Source: Candidatus Hydrogenedentota bacterium (lineage in GTDB: Bacteria > Hydrogenedentota > Hydrogenedentia > Hydrogenedentales > CAIZGN01). Taken from it: a stretch of 49,524 nt of DNA. The position numbers were made by a program, and so were the translations under genes. Under the pieces are notes generated by a model. It made no database searches and was not told the DNA's origin. It saw only the letters and a list, made by a program, of their open reading frames with translations. Positions 7,971 through 15,011 of the stretch are shown here, in pieces. The DNA is taken from assembly GCA_903932505.1 (NCBI GenBank), contig CAIZGN010000691.1, forward strand, positions 1 through 49,524, written 5' to 3'. Position 1 is the stretch's first letter. Each line of letters begins with the position of its first letter.

Positions 7971-8728
7971 ATGACAAAATATTGGATATTGTGACGGGGA
8001 GAATTCCCGTGCTGGAATGTCTGCGCGCCGGAACGCGCCCGGCGCGCAAGTTGTTTGTGCTGCGTGGTGCCCGGGATCTGGATGCGCTCAGAACCGCCGC
8101 CGGGTCGCTCCCGGTGGAGGAGGTGTCGAGGATTGAACTCGACCGCATCGCGCAGGGTGGCCCCCACCAAGGGGTGATTCTACGGGCCGATCCCCTGCCC
8201 GTGTATGGCATCAAAGACTGGTTGGCCCGGGTGAAAGACCCGGATGCCGTTGTTGTTGTGCTCGATGGCATTGAGGATCCCCACAATTTCGGCGCGATTG
8301 TGCGTTCTGCGGCAGCCTGCGGGGCGGTGGGCGCGATCTTTGGCAAAGATCGCGCAGCCCCCATTTCCGCTGCCGCGCTCAAGTCGGCTGCGGGAGCCAT
8401 GGAGTATCTACCCCTCGTCCGCGTGGTCAATATCACGACCGCGCTCGAAACCCTCAAGAAGGAAGGCTTTTGGATTGCCGCCTTGGAGGCCGATGCGGAG
8501 CAAGTGCTTTGGGATGCCAATCTCACCGGTCGCATTGCGCTCGTCATCGGCAGCGAGGGGAAAGGCATTCGGCGGTTGGTCTATGAGCACTGCGACTTCC
8601 GTTTGCGGGTACCCATGACCGGCGCGATTACCAGCGTGAACGCCTCGGTGTGTGCCGGAATCGCGTTGGCGGAATGCCTTCGACAACGCCATGTCAAAGG
8701 CAAGGATGCGCGAGCAACCCTTGGGTAG
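7967..8728 (+). CDS. rlmB: 23S rRNA 2'-O-ribose methyltransferase (RlmB/SpoU family)
   Basis: SPOUT-fold methyltransferase, 253 residues. The N-terminal substrate-binding domain (GRIPVLECLRAGTRPARKLFVLRGA) is followed by the three SpoU motifs: LDGIEDPHNFGAIVRSA (motif 1 with the catalytic Asn/Arg), VIGSEGKGIRRL (motif 2) and VPMTGAITSVNASVCAGIAL (motif 3), which form the knot that binds S-adenosylmethionine. This two-domain layout matches RlmB, which methylates G2251 in the ribosomal P-loop; TrmH-like relatives modify tRNA, so the exact target is inferred. The start is GTG at 7967, overlapping the stop of the TPR gene, implying translational coupling. Confidence 0.85.
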   Translation: MNDKILDIVTGRIPVLECLRAGTRPARKLFVLRGARDLDALRTAAGSLPVEEVSRIELDRIAQGGPHQGVILRADPLPVYGIKDWLARVKDPDAVVVVLDGIEDPHNFGAIVRSAAACGAVGAIFGKDRAAPISAAALKSAAGAMEYLPLVRVVNITTALETLKKEGFWIAALEADAEQVLWDANLTGRIALVIGSEGKGIRRLVYEHCDFRLRVPMTGAITSVNASVCAGIALAECLRQRHVKGKDARATLG

Positions 8729-8810
8729 TCCCCCAACGTTCACTCAACACGCCATTCGCATCCCAAGGGGCTAAGCCGTTACACTACGGGGGTGATGGAG
8801 GCTTGGCCGT

Positions 8811-10169
8811 ATGGCAAAATACCGAATTCTGGTAATCGATGACGATGGGTTAATGCGCGAGTATGTGCAGGAGGCAATGCTGCGCGCAGGCTATGACGTG
8901 GACACCGCCAATGGCGGTGCCGAAGGGTTGCGTCTGCTCGAGGCGCAAAGTCCCGACCTCGTTATCACCGACCTGAAGATGACTCCCATGGATGGCTTGG
9001 AGGTGCTGCGTCAGGTTAAGCTGGCCTCCTCCACGACGCCGGTGGTCGTAATGACGGCCTACGGAACCATTGAAACCGCTGTGACCGCGCTCAAGGCTGG
9101 TGCCTCCGACTATATCCTCAAACCGTTTACCCCGGACACCGTGGAACTCGTTGTGTCCCGTGCGCTGGACACTGTGCGCATGTCAGCGGAAAATGCCTAT
9201 CTGCGGAGGGAACTAGCCGGGCGTAATGGCTCGGGCGGCATGGTGGGCAAGGGTTCGGACATGCGCTCCGTCCAGGAACAAATCCAGCGGATCGCGGACA
9301 GTCGCGCCACCGTCCTGGTGCGCGGGGAAAGTGGTACGGGCAAGGAATTGGCCGCACGTGCCATTCACGAATCGGGCAACCGCCGTAACAAGCCCTTCAT
9401 CCGTGTGAATTGCGCAGCGCTCTCCGCCGGGATTCTCGAAAGCGAGCTTTTCGGCCACGAAAAAGGGTCGTTCACCGGCGCGCACGAGCGAAAGATCGGG
9501 CGGTTTGAACTGGCGGATGGCGGTTCACTACTGCTCGATGAAATCAGCGAGATCGGGTTGGAATTGCAGCCCAAGCTGCTCCGGGCCTTGCAGGAGCGGG
9601 AATTTGAACGCGTCGGCGGCACGCGAACCATCCAAGTGGACACCCGGATCATCGCCACCTCCAATCGCGATCTCGAACAGGCCGTTCGCGAGGGAAGCTT
9701 TCGCGAAGACCTTTTTTTCCGCCTCAATGTCATCACGCTGGCCCTGCCGCCCTTGCGCCAGCGCAAGGAAGACATCCCAGAATTGATGGATCATTTCCTG
9801 CAGCGGTTCAACCGTGAAAACGGGCGCACGATTCGCGGTTTTTCCGATTCGGCCCGGCAGGCCTTTCTGGACTATCCCTGGCCGGGCAACGTGCGCGAAT
9901 TGCAGAACGCCATTGAGCGGGCCGTAGTCCTCTCCAGTGGCATCGTTCTAGACATTCCGCAGTTCGCATTTGGATCCGGTATTGCGGCTGGGGGAGGTAA
10001 GCTCACGCCCGGCATGACGGTGGCGGAGATGGAGCGGCAGCTCATCTTTGAAACCCTCGCACACTGCGGGCAGAACCGGACCAAGGCCGCCGAGCTGCTG
10101 GACATCAGTGTGCGCACCCTGCGCAACAAGTTGAAGGAATACGGCGCAGCCTCCGCCGAGGATGAGTAA
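8811..10169 (+). CDS. Sigma-54-dependent response regulator (NtrC family)
   Basis: Three-domain activator of 452 residues. Receiver domain 1-120 with the acidic pocket D10-D12, phospho-acceptor D54 (VITDLKM), T82 and K104. AAA+ domain from about 142: Walker A GESGTGKE (172-179), the sigma-54 contact loop GSFTGA (a conservative variant of GAFTGA), Walker B SLLLDEIS, and the arginine-finger region. C-terminal Fis-type helix-turn-helix (QNRTKAAELLDISVRTLRNKLKEYG). It turns RpoN closed complexes into open ones after phosphorylation by a sensor kinase. No kinase gene is adjacent, so it is an orphan here. It starts 82 bases after rlmB; the region between shows no clear promoter. The sigma-54 promoter at 6083 is a possible target. 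Confidence 0.93.
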   Translation: MAKYRILVIDDDGLMREYVQEAMLRAGYDVDTANGGAEGLRLLEAQSPDLVITDLKMTPMDGLEVLRQVKLASSTTPVVVMTAYGTIETAVTALKAGASDYILKPFTPDTVELVVSRALDTVRMSAENAYLRRELAGRNGSGGMVGKGSDMRSVQEQIQRIADSRATVLVRGESGTGKELAARAIHESGNRRNKPFIRVNCAALSAGILESELFGHEKGSFTGAHERKIGRFELADGGSLLLDEISEIGLELQPKLLRALQEREFERVGGTRTIQVDTRIIATSNRDLEQAVREGSFREDLFFRLNVITLALPPLRQRKEDIPELMDHFLQRFNRENGRTIRGFSDSARQAFLDYPWPGNVRELQNAIERAVVLSSGIVLDIPQFAFGSGIAAGGGKLTPGMTVAEMERQLIFETLAHCGQNRTKAAELLDISVRTLRNKLKEYGAASAEDE

Positions 10170-10294
10170 ATTCTGTTGCCTTAACATAAGTACCTCCCCC
10201 GAAACCCATCGCGCAGCTCCGGTGCAATTACCCTGAACGGCCCCCTTTTCTCCGTTTATAAAACTGGTATACTGATTTTGTGAAAGGAACAAGT

Positions 10295-11602
10295 ATGCCC
10301 GAGCCGGAAAACAGGGAAGAAGGTTCAAATCGCCGGGGCCGCCATCGTGCTCCCACGGCGCGTCACGCCCTGTTTTCCTCGTATGAGCGGGGCATGATGG
10401 GGCAGGGTACGGTGGTGGATATCAGTTCAGACGGGCTTCAGATCCACTGCCACGTAAAGGTCGAACCCGGTGAAGAACTCGACCTCGACATCTATCCAAA
10501 GAACCGCATAGAAAACATCGATGTCTTTCGGGGACGGGGCCGCGTGGCCCATGTGCGACCCCTCGGGCGTGGTGAATGGGCGATGGGGATCCAGCTAATT
10601 TCCATGTTGCCTTCGCAGACTTTTTCAGCCATCCAGCACAGCATGCCCCCCGCAAAAGTCGGCGCACCGGTGTCCATGGTGGAACTGCCCGTGGTGCACT
10701 TTCAGTCCGCGACCCCACCGGATGCGGACAAGGTGGATCGCCGCCGAATGCTCGTCCTGCTAGCGCTGATTGCCTGTTTCCTTTTTCTGCTCATGCGCGC
10801 GTGCGCCCCGGTAAAATCGGCCCGGAGTGTACACAGCAACACCCTTCGCAAGGATCAAGGGGTAAAAGTTCCACCCCAAGTCGAGATTGCCCATGCCCAG
10901 CGCATGATGGAAATGGGAAAGCCCGAGGAAGCGGTCGAACGCTTCGCCGCACTTGCGCTGGATGTCGAGCAGCCCCTTCAAGAGCGGTTTATCGCGCGTT
11001 TGGGTGAGGCTGAGGCCTTGGTGCAAGCAGGCAAAAAGAACACCGCGCTGGAACGTCTATCTGGACTGGAGGGTGCCACGGGCGTTGCCGCGCCTTGGCG
11101 CAGGCTAGCGGGCGATTATGCCCGCCAGATTCGATCCGGGACGGGGAAGGCGGGTCCCTTGTCGGGAATGTTTGTGCCATTGAACTTCGCGAATCCATCC
11201 GGAACGCCGACAGAGACCAAACCTGAATTCAAGATCATCGTCGACAAATCCGACCACACCTTGGAGCTGCTGAAGAACAATCGCTCGATGGCAATGTTTC
11301 CCGTGGGGCTCGGCGCGGAAACGCCCGACGGAGAATTTCAGATAGCCAATAAACTCACCACGCCGGACTGGAACAACCGGGGACGTCGTGTCAAGGCGGG
11401 GGATCCCAAGAATCCGTTGGGGGGTCGCTGGATGGGACTCAAAAACAATCAGGGCCCCACTCCCTACGGCATCCATCCGACGAAGGAGGAGGACTCGATA
11501 GGCAAGGACAAGAGCCGAGGCTGCATCCGCATGCGGGAGCAGGACGCCGAAACCTTGTTCCAACGATGCCCCTCCGGAACACCGGTTCTTATTCGCCCTT
11601 GA
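10295..11602 (+). CDS. PilZ domain - TM helix - L,D-transpeptidase (YkuD) fusion
   Basis: Protein of 435 residues joining three parts. Residues 14-105 are a PilZ domain with both c-di-GMP signatures: R14-x3-R18 and D42-x-S-x-x-G47. RRR (149-151) then a single transmembrane helix at 152-167 place the PilZ part in the cytoplasm. Residues 185-270 look helical and TPR-like. Residues 310-435 form a YkuD catalytic domain that would be outside the membrane: H394-P and S-x-G-C410-I-R, the usual catalytic His and Cys of L,D-transpeptidases, which make 3-3 crosslinks in peptidoglycan or attach proteins to it. I chose the ATG at 10295 because AAAGGA sits six bases before it; a GTG at 10280 is the alternative. 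It ends 14 bases inside the converging HAD gene. Confidence 0.85.
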   Translation: MPEPENREEGSNRRGRHRAPTARHALFSSYERGMMGQGTVVDISSDGLQIHCHVKVEPGEELDLDIYPKNRIENIDVFRGRGRVAHVRPLGRGEWAMGIQLISMLPSQTFSAIQHSMPPAKVGAPVSMVELPVVHFQSATPPDADKVDRRRMLVLLALIACFLFLLMRACAPVKSARSVHSNTLRKDQGVKVPPQVEIAHAQRMMEMGKPEEAVERFAALALDVEQPLQERFIARLGEAEALVQAGKKNTALERLSGLEGATGVAAPWRRLAGDYARQIRSGTGKAGPLSGMFVPLNFANPSGTPTETKPEFKIIVDKSDHTLELLKNNRSMAMFPVGLGAETPDGEFQIANKLTTPDWNNRGRRVKAGDPKNPLGGRWMGLKNNQGPTPYGIHPTKEEDSIGKDKSRGCIRMREQDAETLFQRCPSGTPVLIRP

Positions 11603-12257
11603 AGTGAGCGGGCAGTAAGGCGCGCAGCGCCCCGGGCAGCTCGCCGAAAGCATGGATAACGACCTCCGCACCGCACAGCTCATGTTCCGCACCGAAACCG
11701 TACGCCGCCGCAACCGCCACCCCGCCCAGCGCGTGCGCAGCTTCGATATCATCCTGCCGATCGCCAATGACCACCAGGGGCAGTCCGGGGAATTCGTCCC
11801 GCACCTCCGCCGCCATCACGGTTTTGCTTTCGTAGTGGGTCCCCCGCGCAAGCACCTTGCGGAACAGTGGCGTGAGGCCGTGGGCACGCACAAACTCGGC
11901 CACATAGGCCACGGGCCCATTGGAGCAGATGGCCAAGCAGTGCCCGGTCTCAAATAATTTTTGCAGGAGTTCGCGAACCCCGGGATAGAGCTCGCCGGTC
12001 TCGCCAACCAGAGCCAATTCTTTCTGGTTGGTGGCTTCGACAATTTGCGCGGCCTGCTCTGGCGGGCATTGCTCCGCCAGCCAGTCTTCGTATTCGGCCA
12101 CCGGTCGACCGAAAAATGAGCGGATTTTTTCATCCGCTGGAATTGGCAGGCCGAAATCGGCAAAGGTGCGCTGCACCGCCGGGACGGTTACAAGATGGGT
12201 CTGGAACAGGGTTCCGTCGATATCGAAAATAAGCAGGGCGGGGGATAGGGAGGCCAT
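11589..12257 (-). CDS. HAD-family phosphatase (phosphoglycolate phosphatase-like)
   Basis: Haloacid-dehalogenase-fold phosphatase, 222 residues. Motif I is IFDIDGTLF near residues 9-17 (nucleophile and acid Asp), a helical cap follows (VPAVQRTFADFGLP... FFGRPVAEYEDWL), motif II is ICSNGP, a Lys lies in the KTVMAAEV segment (motif III) and motif IV is VVIGDRQDDIEAA. This layout matches phosphoglycolate phosphatase (Gph) and related pyrophosphatases; the substrate is not determined. AAGGA seven bases before the ATG at 12257 supports this start over the longer frame to 12353. Its 3' end overlaps the PilZ/YkuD gene by 14 bases, tail to tail. Confidence 0.8.
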   Translation of the reverse strand: MASLSPALLIFDIDGTLFQTHLVTVPAVQRTFADFGLPIPADEKIRSFFGRPVAEYEDWLAEQCPPEQAAQIVEATNQKELALVGETGELYPGVRELLQKLFETGHCLAICSNGPVAYVAEFVRAHGLTPLFRKVLARGTHYESKTVMAAEVRDEFPGLPLVVIGDRQDDIEAAHALGGVAVAAAYGFGAEHELCGAEVVIHAFGELPGALRALLPAHFKGE

Positions 12258-12285
12258 GTAGTGTTCCTTGGTTAATGAGGGGTGA

Positions 12286-12294
12286 ATTCTAGCA
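12286..12294 (-). promoter_or_regulatory. Extended -10 candidate for the HAD gene
   Basis: The minus strand reads TGCTAGAAT, a TG-n-TAGAAT extended -10, 29 bases before the HAD ATG. No good -35 hexamer is visible. Confidence 0.35.
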
Positions 12295-12362
12295 CGGGCG
12301 GGGAGGTCTGTGCCGCATCGGGGCGAAAGCCTCGCCCTGCCCATGCTTCGCACAGCGAAACC

Positions 12363-12392
12363 TTGACGGGCTTGCCACCATGGGAGTATAAA
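12363..12392 (+). promoter_or_regulatory. Sigma-70 promoter for the URO-D-like gene
   Basis: TTGACG (12363-12368), an 18-base spacer, TATAAA (12387-12392). The predicted start near 12399 leaves a leader of about 40 bases with AAGGAGG at 12424-12430. Confidence 0.65.
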
Positions 12393-12437
12393 TCATGGGA
12401 GTTTTGTTCCTATTGCCGACAAAAAGGAGGAATGCCG

Positions 12438-13442
12438 ATGACGTCCCGTGAACGGGTATGGAAGACACTTCGGTTTGAGGGTCCGGATCGCGCCCCGCGC
12501 GACCTCTGGGCGCTGGCCGGGGTCACCAATTATCGCAAAGAAGAATATGACGCCCTGCTGCAGAAGTATCCTGGCGATTTCACGGGCCCCCGTTTCAAAT
12601 ACGGAGAGTCGAGTCTGGTGCGGGGCACGGTGGCGGAGGTGGGCACCTATGTGGATGAGTGGGGTTGCGAATGGAGCGTAGCCGAGCCGGGCGTTTGCGG
12701 CGAGGTGAAGAATCCACCTCTGACGGACTGGAGTTCCTTGGGCCACTGGCAACCGCCGTGGGAATTGCTTTCTGGCGCGGATTTCACCGAGGTCAATCCG
12801 AGTTGCGCGGAGACCACCAAGTTTGTGCGCATGGGTTCTTGGGCGCGACCCTTCGAGCGCATGCAGTTCTTGCGCGGCACAGAGAACCTGTTCATGGATC
12901 TCGCCTGGCAACCCAAGGAATTGTTTGAACTGCGGGACATGATTTTCGAATTCGAACTGCGCAACATCATGATGATGGCCAAAACCGATGTCGATGCAAT
13001 AGGTTTCATGGACGACTGGGGTACGCAGCACAATCTCCTCATTTCCCCGCAATTGTGGCGGGAGTTTTACAAGCCGCTGTACCAAGCCTATTGTAACGAG
13101 ATTAAGCGGGCGGGCAAGGCGGTCTTCTTTCATTCCGACGGGCATATCGCCTCTATTATTCCCGACCTCATTGAAATCGGGGTCGACGCCGTGAACACCC
13201 AGATTTTTTGCATGGACATCGAACAATTGGCGAAAGATTTTAAGGGCAAGATCACTTTTTGGGGTGAAATATCCCGCCAAGACACGCTTCCCTTCGGAAC
13301 GGTGCCGGACGTACAGGCGGCCGTTCGCCGGGTTCGTACGGCGCTGGACGACGGGCGGGGTGGGGTGATTGCCCAGTGTGAATGGGGAAATCGGGATCCC
13401 CGGGCGAACATCGAGGCGGTTTTTGAGACTTGGTTGGAATAG
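12438..13442 (+). CDS. Uroporphyrinogen decarboxylase (URO-D) superfamily protein
   Basis: Protein of 334 residues in the URO-D/methyltransferase TIM-barrel superfamily. It begins with the familiar TSRERVWKTLRFEGPDRAPRDLW and has the late FFHSDGHIASIIPDLIEIGVDAVN and TFWGEISRQDTLPFGT regions. True HemE enzymes carry a conserved RQAGR near the N-terminus, which is absent, so this is one of the many paralogues found in carbohydrate- or methyl-metabolising bacteria rather than a heme enzyme. Corrinoid-dependent methyl transfer is a possibility but no partner is nearby. ATG at 12432 is one base from AAGGAGG; ATG at 12438 has correct spacing and is used. Confidence 0.8.
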   Translation: MTSRERVWKTLRFEGPDRAPRDLWALAGVTNYRKEEYDALLQKYPGDFTGPRFKYGESSLVRGTVAEVGTYVDEWGCEWSVAEPGVCGEVKNPPLTDWSSLGHWQPPWELLSGADFTEVNPSCAETTKFVRMGSWARPFERMQFLRGTENLFMDLAWQPKELFELRDMIFEFELRNIMMMAKTDVDAIGFMDDWGTQHNLLISPQLWREFYKPLYQAYCNEIKRAGKAVFFHSDGHIASIIPDLIEIGVDAVNTQIFCMDIEQLAKDFKGKITFWGEISRQDTLPFGTVPDVQAAVRRVRTALDDGRGGVIAQCEWGNRDPRANIEAVFETWLE

Positions 13443-13487
13443 GGTTACGGGAGACTCATTTCGCGACAAAAAAATCGAAGGAAAGAC

Positions 13488-13516
13488 TTGAATTAGGGCC
13501 AGAAAAAAGGTACAAT
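13488..13516 (+). promoter_or_regulatory. Sigma-70 promoter for speH
   Basis: TTGAAT (13488-13493), exactly 17 bases, TACAAT (13511-13516): four or five of six consensus bases in each hexamer. The predicted transcript start is near 13523, giving a leader of about 115 bases before the speH start codon. Confidence 0.75.
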
Positions 13517-13559
13517 TGTCCGCGTTGTGGTGGGTTCTTAACCGTGGTCAGCCGTCCCC

Positions 13560-13631
13560 AAGCCTCCTCAGAGCTACGCTCCGGGCGTAAGGCGGCTCTA
13601 GGTGCTGTTTATACAGTGCTAGAGGAGGTTT
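13560..13631 (+). promoter_or_regulatory. Predicted three-way-junction RNA hiding the speH Shine-Dalgarno site
   Basis: Read by eye, the leader folds into three helices meeting with almost no spare bases. P1: AAGCCTCCTC (13560-13569) pairs with GAGGAGGTTT (13622-13631), 10 bp with one G-U, and contains the Shine-Dalgarno sequence of speH. P2: AGAGC (13570-13574) with GCTCT (13595-13599) and TACGC (13575-13579) with GCGTA (13585-13589), with a TCCGG loop and a five-base bulge AGGCG. P3: GGTGCTGT (13601-13608) with ACAGTGCT (13613-13620), loop TTAT. Only A13600 and A13621 are unpaired at the junction. The fold would block translation unless opened. It does not match a riboswitch class that I can name; a ligand such as SAM or a polyamine is speculation. 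Confidence 0.6.
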
Positions 13632-13637
13632 TATGCG

Positions 13638-14033
13638 TTGGAAAAGGGCAGACATCTCTTAGTTGATTGCTGTAACGTTTCTCGCGACCTTTGTCTCGAT
13701 GACAGGAGAGTGTTGAACGCTATGGCCTGCGCCGCCGAAAAGGCGGGCGCCACTGTTGTTTCACAGGTTCGATATAAGTTCGGCCACAATTCCCCCCCCG
13801 GATTCACGGCGGTTGTCCTTTTGGACGAAAGCCACTGCTCGGCACACACGTATGCGGATCTCGGCTTGATTGCTTTGGATGTGTTTACGTGCGGGAGCAC
13901 GGATCCGGCGGATGTGCTCAAGTACCTCCAAGAGGAGTTGGACTTGGGCGACGTCTCGGTGCGGCAGGTACCTCGGTTCACCATGGAATCGATACAGGCG
14001 GCCAAAGACGGACGGATAGCTGTCGCAGTCTAG
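13638..14033 (+). CDS. speH: S-adenosylmethionine decarboxylase proenzyme
   Basis: Pyruvoyl enzyme that decarboxylates S-adenosylmethionine to supply aminopropyl groups for spermidine. The protein has 131 residues, the size of the bacterial class with autocleavage. GRHLLVDCCNV opens the protein; DESHCSAHTYADLG contains the self-cleavage site between E64 and S65 (S65 becomes the pyruvoyl group) and the conserved H70; ALDVFTCG holds the catalytic C85. The start is TTG at 13638, because a stop at 13620-13622 closes the frame upstream and an AGAGGAGG site lies nine bases before it. An ATG at 13633 in another frame opens only a nine-codon frame. A terminator follows, then speB. Confidence 0.92.
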   Translation: MEKGRHLLVDCCNVSRDLCLDDRRVLNAMACAAEKAGATVVSQVRYKFGHNSPPGFTAVVLLDESHCSAHTYADLGLIALDVFTCGSTDPADVLKYLQEELDLGDVSVRQVPRFTMESIQAAKDGRIAVAV

Positions 14034-14049
14034 TTTAGTTCATTGGTTA

Positions 14050-14088
14050 CGGGCACCGCTTGAATATCAGGCGGTGCCCGGTTTTTTT
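14050..14088 (+). terminator. Strong intrinsic terminator between speH and speB
   Basis: CGGGCACCGC (14050-14059) and GCGGTGCCCG (14071-14080) form a perfect 10-bp stem with an 11-base loop, followed by G and seven T residues (14082-14088). The T-run touches the AAGGA Shine-Dalgarno site of speB (14089-14093). It should end most speH transcripts and may be an attenuator for speB. Confidence 0.88.
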
Positions 14089-14102
14089 AAGGATCCAAAT
14101 CC

Positions 14103-15011
14103 ATGCAGGAATTCATGTCCTCGCTTGACGGTTTTTTGGGAATTCCCGAGGAAGACTCGGTCGCCCCGGATAGCGCACGGTGCGTTTTTCTGCCGGTACC
14201 CTACGAACATACGTCTTCGTACGGGCAGGGTTCGTGCAGGGGCCCGGAAGCCATCCTGGAGGCCTCGCATCAGGTCGAGTTCTTCGATGCAACACTGGGT
14301 TTCGAGCCTCGGGGCTTTTGCGGCGGTCTTGCCACGTTGTTCCCCCTTGAGACGGAGTCGGTGGACGCACCTTCATTGGATGCAAATCTTTGCGGCGAGG
14401 TGGCGTCGTGGCTGGTTCGGGACAAGTTTGTCTTCACGCTGGGTGGCGAGCATTCCTCGGTCACCGGCTCGATACGCGCCCATGTGAAGCATTTCGACGA
14501 GGTCACGGTGCTGCAGCTCGATGCTCACAGTGATTTGCGTGAGGCGTACGAGGACAATCCGTGGAGCCACGCCTGCGCGATGGCGCGGGTGCTCGATTTT
14601 CACGACCGAATGGTGCAGGTCGGTATTCGCAGCCAATGCCGCGAGGAACGCCAACGCTCGGAGTCGCTGGGCATCCCGGTGTTTTATGGCGAAGCCATTC
14701 AGGCGCGCGCGCTGGCTGGTGAGGATTGGGCCGGTGATATCGTGCGTGCCTGCAGCAAGCGGGTGTATATCACCTTGGACTGCGACGTGCTCGAGCCCTT
14801 CTGGATGCCCGCCACGGGCACCCCGGAACCCGGTGGTCTTTCCTGGTTGCAAATCAATGCGCTTCTGCAACGCCTGTGTGCCGAGCGCGAGGTGGTGGGT
14901 TTGGACGTGAACGAGCTGTCGCCCCTGACAGAAATCCACTATCCCCAATATCTCGCCGCGAAACTCATCTACCGTTTTCTGGGTTATCGCTTCGGTCGCA
15001 GCACCACATAA
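14103..15011 (+). CDS. speB: Agmatinase (ureohydrolase family)
   Basis: Binuclear manganese hydrolase, 302 residues, that would convert agmatine to putrescine and urea. The metal-ligand signatures are all present: LGGEHSS, LQLDAHSDLREAY, TLDCDVLEPFWMPATGTPEPGGLSW and GLDVNELSPL. The TGTPEPGG loop favours agmatinase over arginase. Putrescine from this enzyme and decarboxylated SAM from SpeH are the two substrates of spermidine synthase, so the pair supports a spermidine route; arginine decarboxylase and spermidine synthase are not in the window. Start ATG 14103 has AAGGA nine bases upstream; ATG 14115 is a less likely alternative. The 3' end overlaps the converging DsbD-like gene by 28 bases. 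Confidence 0.9.
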   Translation: MQEFMSSLDGFLGIPEEDSVAPDSARCVFLPVPYEHTSSYGQGSCRGPEAILEASHQVEFFDATLGFEPRGFCGGLATLFPLETESVDAPSLDANLCGEVASWLVRDKFVFTLGGEHSSVTGSIRAHVKHFDEVTVLQLDAHSDLREAYEDNPWSHACAMARVLDFHDRMVQVGIRSQCREERQRSESLGIPVFYGEAIQARALAGEDWAGDIVRACSKRVYITLDCDVLEPFWMPATGTPEPGGLSWLQINALLQRLCAEREVVGLDVNELSPLTEIHYPQYLAAKLIYRFLGYRFGRSTT

